64,000 nucleotides of DNA from Biomphalaria glabrata (Eukaryota; Mollusca; Gastropoda; Planorbidae). The stretch covers positions 36,124,754 to 36,188,753 of the forward strand of contig NC_074721.1 in the NCBI RefSeq assembly GCF_947242115.1, given 5' to 3'. The notes under the pieces are model-generated. The model was given only the letters and a program-made list of their open reading frames with translations, was not told the origin of the DNA and did no database searches. The translations under genes and the position numbers were made by a program. Position 1 is the first letter of the stretch; each line of letters opens with the position of its first letter. Of this stretch, positions 59,517 to 64,000 are shown in pieces.

Positions 59517-62500
59517 CATGTCTCATTAAATAGCATTTATTCCCCTTATTTCGAATTGAAACAAAATAAATATTCATCAAAAATTAATTAACTAATTGTT
59601 TTTTTTTTATTGACTCATGTCTTGTCAGGTGCATGAAAGAATTGTGACGAGTTTCAACTTTTTCCGAGTAGGAAAGAGGAGAAAAAACATTCAAACTTTT
59701 TACCAGACAGTCAGGCGGCGAAACCCTGTTTTAAGTTAAAACGATTTAATTTAATAATTTACACCTAGAATTAGAGCGGGGCCTATGGAAGTGCAGTGCC
59801 CACTGCGGCCGCATTGGTTGCAGTGCCATAAGGACGGCCCTGACTGCTCCCTATTTTCTAGGGAAAACCACATTTATTAATTACCTCTATTTTTTTTCTA
59901 AATGTATTCCTGTATTGTTACCAACTGTAAATAATTAAGTAGAATCTTAGCTTGATCCGTTAATGGGAAAAGGGATTAAAAAAGAGGATACAAAAATGTC
60001 ATAAGGTGAATAACTCCACATGTACAGCCACATATCTCAATTAACAATAAGTTATTTCCCTTGTATGATACTAAACAAAAGAAATAATTTTCAATAAGAA
60101 ATTAACTAATTTTTTTTTTCATTGATTCCAGTAGGTACAACAAATGATTGTGTTAAGTTTCAGCTTGATCCGAGGGTGGGTGTGACAGGAATAACGAAGT
60201 GGAAACATTAAACCAGACACAGTTAACTCTTTCTCTCCTAACTGACGATACCAGCGTTGATTCCACCAGAATGTGGTAAATAATTACGGAGAGGAAGAGT
60301 TAATTTAAGATTGGTATTAATCATTATTTATAAAGGCATTCTGTACTTATCGTCAATATGGTATAAATGTGGCCAGTATACATGTTTAGCCTATCAAAGA
60401 ACAATATTACTAAGATATTGCTTAACTTATCTTATATATTATTATATTATTGAAAGTAAAAAGCATTTACTTCATTTCAGCCCCAAGGTGTGCAGAGAAA
60501 GATTGGTTCTATCATGGCGGTTTCTGTTACTATGTGAGCATTGACCAAAAAACTTGGAGTCAATCTCAAGACGTCTGCCGAAACAAAGGGGCAGAACTCA
60601 TCAGCTTACATTCAGAAGATGAAAATAATTTCCTTCTGTATCAGGTAACAATATAGCGATGAAAATATTTTAAAATATATGTTAAGGCTGATCTATTTAT
60701 ACATTTATCTGGTAAAATATGATAAAATTAAACACATTGTCTCTAGACCTGGATATTTAAAAAGTCCTTTCATGTCTCTCAAAGCCTACTGTCCTATTTT
60801 ATTTGTTTTATAGTATTGTCCTAATTTGTAAATATTACCATATATCAATTTACTCAATTACTCAAATACTCAGGGTCAATAAGAAAGATAAACACTAGTT
60901 TAAGCTTGGCATCAGCTGTCTTGAGAAAATTTTGGCAAATCAACATCAGCTTCCCACTAAAATTAAAACAGTATCCTTCGCTAGTAGCGTTCGTACCTCA
61001 ATATGGTTGTGAAAGCTTGGACAATGGACGCCGTGGGTGAACGAAGAATTTAAGACTTTGAGAGTAAATGCTACAGAGAGATGCTGGGTATCCGATACTA
61101 GAGGAAGAAAACAAACGAGTCTGTACTGTAACAAGTCCTCACTCTAGCTGGCCAAGAGTATCCAAAAAAAACCACCAACTAAATACCGTGAAAAGACGAA
61201 AGTTGAACTTGTTTGGTTATATTGTAAGCCATGACTGACTGTCTTAAGTTATTCTTCAAGGTAGAAGCATTAAGGAAGGGTCGTCCAAAGAGGAGCTGGC
61301 TGGATAAAAGAATGGACTGGCCTCTCTCTTGATGCCCTGCTAAGAACAGCTGCTGACCGGGAAAATGGAGGGATTTGGTTACGGGAACTTTCAATAATAA
61401 CTATTATATCCGTCACCACATTTCTTAATATCGTTTTTTCTTCTTTTTCACCTATTTCAAAATGCATTTTTTACTTCAAGAGATATCTTCGAATGTAGAC
61501 CGAGCTTACAAATCAAAATATTAACAAAGAACAGATTAAAGTGATTTATTTAATAATGAATTTCTCATTGTCCTGGGTCAATCAAACTTACAAGTTCTAC
61601 AGTAAATAAATAAACGTGTTTATTCACCAGGACAAACACATAACAGCCTTCTATATTCAAAACATTCCTCATCCTATATGCTAGGCCAAATGTGTACAAA
61701 TACTCCTTCTTCCCTAGTGCTATTAGAGCATGGAATGGGTTGCCTGAGCTAGCGAGGAAAACCAGTGACTTGGCAGACTTTGACTGAATGCATGACGTGT
61801 AGGACCTAATCATCTTCTTTTTTGAAGTAACGTCTGTAGTATATAAGATAAGATAAGATAAGAGTCGTGTTCCTAATTCTACAAGATCAATGACAGCCTC
61901 CCACGCTTCGCTCCAGGTCCTCACTACAGTCTTCAGGCAGAACAAAAGACTGCGCCTTAGTTCCCCAACAATTCAGACTCTTCCAAATCACGTGATACAC
62001 TGTTCTTTCCTCTTTCTCAACGTCGTCCAGTTCTGGTTCAATAGTGCATGCGTACGCACCACAAGCACTGGTGCAAGGCAGGGTTACAACACTACTATAA
62101 ATGTTGACATTTCTTCCGATTCACATACAAACGTTTTACTAACAACCATCGGCGTGACCTCTATGTGGACCCGAGGATGAAGAACTGCCTCTCCTATCTC
62201 GCGCACTTCACTATTGGGCCGTTTAATCTTAATGTTCATGTGGGTCTATTTCTTTATTAAACTTTATACTGAAACCCCCCCCCCCCCATCCCCCCAAAAA
62301 ATGTGATTTGAGTGCCGTAATTCCCGTTAAAAAGCGTTTTCGAAATTAAAAGATGTCAGTCAAATTTTATTGAAAGAGGATTATATTTTGAAAAAATTAT
62401 AACGGTCATACCAGAGCCTTCAGTGTGTGGCCAATAAGTTGTTTTTGTTTTCCCCAAAGATTTATGTAGACTGTCAATTTTTCTAGGAATATTGCTGTAG

Positions 62501-63480
62501 TCGTTTTGAAACAAAATTTAAGTTTTCACCCGATGTACATTTTAAACTTTTGAAGAGTTTGCAAGCTGATAGGAGGAATTATAAATGAATAAATACCGCA
62601 ACAGCATTCATATATATATGTATATGTCTCCTCCTTCGTGGTCGAAGATGAGCACATTTCTCATATTCTACGGACTCGAAGATGACTGTAAAGTCCAATC
62701 CTTGCATTAAATAGCCGGCCGCATACGTGGCATGGCTAGGTTTCGTCAGTTGCAGATAGACCTGCTTCTTCTCTCAGCTTTTGTTGGTTCGGCGCTATTT
62801 CGCCCTGGCCACGCTCCTTGCTTCAAATCTCGAGATTCCGAGACTCACAGCTTCACGCCATGAGGAGCGACCGAGAGCTAGTTCTTCCCAGCTGTGAATG
62901 TAAATATCAGCATTCATTGACTTTGGTTGATAAGTGTAAATGTTTACATTTAATATATAGTTTAAGCTCTATTGTAAACAGACCACGTTGTGATTGGATA
63001 TTTGTTCTCTATTTCAGCTAAGCAAACGTGACGTAGGAGACCACACCTTCTACTGGCTAGGTTTGAACAAACTCAATCAGAGTTACTACAAGTAAGTAGT
63101 CTCACGTTCTATGCGAGAACAAAGTGAGCATGTAAACCCTATTAAACCTAAACTCAAACCTGTGGCGTGGCAACCTGTGTTTACAGGAGATCAACAGCTG
63201 TTTGTCAAGCGACAGGTATGTGGTCAGGTCATGTCCTGCTATGACGACTGACCGGTCATTTTATCCCCCGTGTTAACCCCTATTACTTCAGTATTGTTAG
63301 TATTAGTATTATTACTATTATTGTTATTATTATCAACATACAATTGTGTGTCTTATTATTTTCTATATTCTGTATTTCACAGATGGTCAGACGGTAGCCC
63401 AGTCGACTATGTTGCATGGTTTGGTCGTATTGAACCAAAGACATTCACGAATAAATGTGTTATAACTAAATCAGAACATG
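41135..63480 (+). CDS. multi-C-type-lectin-domain protein, mannose-receptor-like (5' part)
   Basis: Fifteen exons with matching phases: 41135-41213, 41492-41671, 44531-44682, 45822-45938, 46325-46434, 47299-47438, 48292-48638, 50276-50388, 56150-56208, 56318-56409, 57479-57551, 58925-58963, 60481-60644, 63018-63091, 63383-63480, then donor GTTAGT. The 612 residues seen start with a hydrophobic signal peptide (about 1-20). Four C-type lectin domains follow, at about 33-165, 177-300, 363-487 and 504 onward. Domain 3 has WVGL, EPN (451-453) and WND (470-472), the calcium and mannose-type sugar site. Domains 1 and 2 lack EPN, and domain 4 has EPK in its place. Linkers after domains 2 and 3 are Thr/Ser-rich. 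Extracellular sugar recognition, perhaps in immunity, is inferred. The end, including any membrane anchor, is outside the window. Confidence 0.9.
41782..41968. mobile_element. SPIN-like non-autonomous hAT, copy 2
   Basis: 187 bp in intron 2 of the lectin gene. Starts CAGCGGTTCTCAACC and ends GGTTGAGAACCCCTG. Perfect 8-bp duplication ATCTATAG (41774-41781, 41969-41976) with central TA. Confidence 0.92.
42076..42263. mobile_element. palindromic-ended MITE, copy 2 (family D)
   Basis: 188 bp, same ends as 802-978 (CAATGGACCTCATTC and inverse). Three CACGTG hexamers inside at 42118, 42155 and 42216. No convincing target duplication. Confidence 0.85.
42502..42698. mobile_element. SPIN-like non-autonomous hAT, copy 3
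   Basis: 197 bp, opposite orientation to copies 1 and 2. Starts CAGGGGTTCTCAGCCTGTGG and ends GGTTGAGAACCGCTG. Perfect duplication CTCTAAGG (42494-42501, 42699-42706) with central TA. Confidence 0.92.
43098..43545. repeat. satellite, eight units of 56 bp
   Basis: Units contain TGTAGCCACAGAGCTATACA and CTAGAGTGGACACGCCGATC. Five left units are nearly identical, and the right three share a GCTAGAC variant. In intron 2 of the lectin gene. Confidence 0.95.
43575..43672 (-). mobile_element. tRNA-derived SINE fragment
   Basis: The minus strand has TATGCGCGCTGGACTGTCGG and B box GGGTTCAAACCC, the same family as 1052-1200 and better preserved. Confidence 0.65.
44004..44440 (-). pseudogene. LINE 3' end with 3' UTR
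   Basis: A minus frame of 64 codons (44416-44222) includes CEYCDSRLTVEHILIDSPNY and ends VLGFVREMGLFTKI, the cysteine-rich C-terminus of RNase-H-bearing LINE polyproteins. The 3' UTR follows, with CATGGCCTAAATTGTGCCGA and a terminal CAAACT run at 44004-44030. 5'-truncated, and in intron 2 of the lectin gene. Confidence 0.8.
44895..45131 (-). mobile_element. SINE B copy 3
   Basis: The most complete copy, including the CTACCTAGAAGGGGGTTCGA region. In intron 3 of the lectin gene. Confidence 0.8.
45392..45757. mobile_element. non-autonomous hAT (family F-related)
   Basis: 366 bp. Starts CAGTAGCGTAGCTAGG and ends CCTAGCTACTCCACTC. Flanks GCTGTAAG and GTTGTAAG (7 of 8). Contains G and C runs near both ends. 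Confidence 0.75.
46487..46965 (+). mobile_element. mollusc repeat C, copy 2
   Basis: Left (GTCT)n block, core ACACCCAATCTAGGCTCAAG, and at its right end a tRNA-like module with A box TAGCAGAGTGG (46857) and B box AAGTTCGAATTC, then a T run. In intron 5 of the lectin gene. Confidence 0.75.
47514..47598. mobile_element. short hAT remnant (family F-related)
   Basis: 85 bp with ends CAATGGCGTAGCTAGGG and GTAGCTACGCTCCTG. Imperfect flanks AAACACCG and AAACAAAG. Confidence 0.6.
48947..49001. repeat. (CA)n / (CG)n microsatellite
   Basis: Alternating ACACAC, CGCGCG and ACACAC blocks in intron 7 of the lectin gene. Confidence 0.9.
49464..50084. mobile_element. non-autonomous hAT (family G3)
   Basis: 621 bp in intron 7 of the lectin gene. 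Starts CAGGGCCGACTTAACC and ends AATGCCGGCGCTG. Perfect 8-bp duplication CTAAATAG (49456-49463, 50085-50092). A partial relative ends at 59842. Confidence 0.9.
50728..51700. repeat. tandem repeats inside the hAT element
   Basis: Units of about 231-237 bp (anchor GAACAACTCCC at 50896, 51133 and 51364) with CAGCGTATTGACACTCTCTA and GAGGGAACTGAGTTTGTTTA. A longer block 50728-50900 reappears at 51511-51690 (TCTTGACCTTTGAG, CTCCAGAGGTAGAGATGA). More decayed units run to 52030. Confidence 0.88.
52065..52072 (+). promoter_or_regulatory. TATA box of the hAT transposase gene
   Basis: TATAAAAG 48 bases before the transposase ATG at 52113. Confidence 0.6.
52113..52852 (+). pseudogene. hAT transposase, N-terminal remnant with BED zinc finger
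   Basis: Starts MADKKSSLIWRYFNV. A BED finger follows with CNAC (about residues 31-34) and a HLRLKH pair (about 50-55), used to bind transposon ends. A Ser/Thr linker comes next. At about 52545-52570 the frame shifts: the continuation PSRKYFTERVIPDIYDNISS, then AFSTVTWTADNTTESYFGLT, lies in the third frame (second open frame 52568-52852). Only about 245 residues remain of the 600-700 usual for hAT transposases. The catalytic end and the C-terminal dimerisation region are gone, so it cannot be active. Confidence 0.88.
53391..53751. mobile_element. hAT-type MITE (family H1) with a LINE insertion
   Basis: Starts CAGTGCCTTTTTTTTG. The right end, inverted, reads GGGCTTTTTTTGTGACGGTA. Flanked by TATGTATA and TATATATA. 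Internal CCGGTACGGCGTACCGGCAC palindrome (minus strand). A 178-bp LINE tail interrupts it. Inverted relative at 63607. Confidence 0.75.
53434..53611 (-). pseudogene. LINE tail encoding a C2H2 finger
   Basis: The minus strand is open and reads a basic segment (KRQRRRARP), then CPECSRTFRAHIGLTSHMRR, H, and a stop after SSQPL. C-x2-C-x12-H-x3-H is a classical finger found at the C-terminus of some LINE polyproteins. A 12-bp duplication CCGGTACTCAGT (53422-53433, 53612-53623) flanks it. Only a few bases separate the stop from the insertion edge. Confidence 0.75.
53898..55468. mobile_element. non-autonomous hAT (family F2), 1.57 kb
   Basis: Starts CATGGGCGTAGCCAGG and ends CCTGGCTACGCCCATG. Perfect 8-bp duplication CAGTGGTA (53890-53897, 55469-55476). 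The interior (54050-54800) is filled with degenerate tandem units of the form GTTTTGAGTTTAAAACCCCC. CA and TA microsatellites lie at 55340-55404. No transposase. Confidence 0.9.
55620..56030 (+). mobile_element. mollusc repeat C, copy 3
   Basis: Same layout as copy 2: (GTCT)n, core ACACCCAATCTCGGATCAAG, tRNA-like end TAGCAGAGTGGTAACCGTGT. It ends 120 bp before exon 9 of the lectin gene. Confidence 0.75.
56511..56692. mobile_element. short hAT (family F-related)
   Basis: 182 bp. Starts CAGTGGCGTAGCTAGGG and ends GTAGCTACGCCATTG. Flanks TATCCAAC and TATACAAC (7 of 8). In intron 10 of the lectin gene. Confidence 0.8.
56798..57052 (+). mobile_element. SINE A copy 6, near full length
   Basis: The only plus-strand copy. 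Head GGCACGGTGGCTGAGTGCTA, a decayed B box, body GGTACCTGACATTAGTTGGG and GTTGTGCTGGCC, tail CACAAGGTCTGAAAAGGAAA. Confidence 0.82.
57095..57345 (-). pseudogene. LINE 3' fragment, RTE-like
   Basis: A minus frame reads PETFLHGTEPVKRKRDR and, further on, GRIMCGVHTSYGL. These are frame-slipped relatives of the tail at 9660 (TFLQGTVP, CGVPTV). In intron 10 of the lectin gene. Confidence 0.6.
57604..58566. repeat. satellite, 62-bp dimeric unit
   Basis: About fifteen units with period 62 bp. Each holds ATCATGATAGGTCAT twice, once in CAGTCATGATAGGTCATTCA and once before CCATTTAACAGA, so the unit is a dimer of about 31 bp. In intron 11 of the lectin gene. Confidence 0.95.
58567..58800 (-). pseudogene. 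LINE 3' fragment
   Basis: A 75-codon minus frame begins DVIKRDITTVSIDTDHWEDI, followed by ALDRTSWRETV. This is the C-terminal pattern of an LINE polyprotein (conserved W, DR, WR). Confidence 0.65.
59270..60220 (-). mobile_element. block of repeat C remnants with (AT)n
   Basis: At least three reverse-oriented pieces of the repeat C core (59280-59420, 59590-59725, 59880-60215), for example CAGCTTGATCCGAGGGTGGG. A perfect AT run lies at 59441-59513 and a fragment of hAT family G3 at 59745-59842. In intron 12 of the lectin gene. Confidence 0.65.
60970..61420 (+). pseudogene. LINE 3' fragment, RTE-like, longest copy
   Basis: Plus-strand pieces in several frames include ATERCWVSDT, a KRRKLNLFG-like word near 61190 and WIKEWTGLSLDALLRTAADR near 61320. 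These correspond to the region after the RT domain of RTE-type LINEs. Several stops and slips. In intron 13 of the lectin gene. Confidence 0.7.
61655..61870 (+). pseudogene. LINE 3' tail ending in TAAGA repeats
   Basis: One frame reads LYARPNVYKYSFFPSAIRAW and continues NGLPELARKTSDLADFD, then stops. The YSFFPxxIRxWN pattern is typical just before the end of LINE reverse transcriptases. It ends (TAAGA)n at 61850. Confidence 0.78.
61871..62624. other. intronic stretch without recognised features
   Basis: Contains a C run at 62275-62296 and a 96-codon open frame (61890-62180) with no recognised relatives. Confidence 0.4.
62625..62890. mobile_element. unclassified interspersed repeat
   Basis: GC-richer block with CGAAGATGAGCAC and CGAAGATGACTGTAAAGTCC, adjoining a TATATG run. 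Its composition differs from the surrounding intron 13. Called a repeat from composition and texture only. Confidence 0.35.
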
Positions 63481-63606
63481 GTTAGTTCAAGACCTGTACT
63501 AGATCTTTAATAGCGCTCTCTGCTTTAAGACTCTTACACGCTGAAAAGACAGGCGGATATAAACACAGCGCAAAACTTCTAGGGGCTTTGTCGTTATACA
63601 TATATA

Positions 63607-63785
63607 CAGGGCTTTTTTGTGACGCTACACACCGGTACGGCGTACCGGCATCTTTTTCAATGTGGGGAAAAATGATTACCTTTCTTGTATTTTAACGTTC
63701 ATTATTAATTTGTTATTAGTTAAAAGTTTAGCAATCCATCACTGAGTATCTGCACCTATTTTACTTTTATAAAAAAAGCATTAGA
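63607..63785. mobile_element. hAT-type MITE (family H2)
   Basis: Inverse of 53391-53751 without the LINE insertion. Starts CAGGGCTTTTTTGTGACG, contains CCGGTACGGCGTACCGGC, and ends near TAAAAAAAGCATTAG. Flanked by TATATA. Confidence 0.7.
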
Positions 63786-64000
63786 TTTTGGATATATATA
63801 TAGTTAAATACGTTATTTTACATTAGAAAAATATAAATAATTCTTACTATTACACTTCATGATTGTTTAAAAAAAGAAACATTGAGTTCGACATCTTTTC
63901 ATTATTCTATCGAGTTTCAATTTGGGACATAGAAACATGCCATATCATTTTGTATTGACTACCGTTGTTGGATTAATTGTTTTGTTATTATTGACACTAC

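Overview
The window looks like nuclear DNA of a gastropod mollusc, most likely a freshwater pulmonate of the planorbid kind. The reasons are AT-rich sequence, protein genes in small exons split by repeat-filled introns, many mollusc-style tRNA-derived SINEs, many tandem arrays, and frequent short words of the type TAGATCTAGA. The species name is an inference. I see no rRNA, no genuine tRNA gene, no CRISPR array and no bacterial operon.

Three host genes are supported. (1) 11092-13932, minus strand: a two-exon gene for a 646-residue, Ser/Pro-rich and very lysine-rich protein of unknown function. (2) 23625-32028, plus strand: a six-coding-exon gene for a 429-residue multipass membrane protein of the Fuseless family, a neuronal family known from flies. 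(3) 41135-63480, plus strand and running off the right edge: fifteen phase-consistent exons of a secreted or type I membrane protein with at least four C-type lectin domains (mannose-receptor-like). Only its third visible lectin domain carries the EPN and WND sugar and calcium motifs. A TATA box lies 105-112 bp upstream of its start codon.

The left end (1404-9384) is a nearly whole Ty3-type LTR retrotransposon lying on the minus strand, with 1242-bp LTRs and a 5-bp target duplication. Its pol carries integrase before reverse transcriptase, the unusual order of the Gmr1 lineage. It sits inside a 30-bp-type minisatellite.

The rest is a dense, nested repeat landscape. There are three SPIN-like hAT elements with perfect 8-bp target duplications, about ten further short hAT-type elements, a truncated BED-finger hAT transposon in intron 8 of the lectin gene, two palindromic MITE families, at least three SINE families, many LINE tails, and tandem arrays with units of 14 to about 235 bp. 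A 3.1-kb array of 45-bp units (35951-39078) is open in frame throughout and has a splice-acceptor-like sequence at its left edge, so its coding status is a real question.

The three host genes do not form a functional unit. What the window mainly records is repeated waves of DNA-transposon and retroposon insertion into introns and into older repeats, with the order of events readable from target-site duplications.
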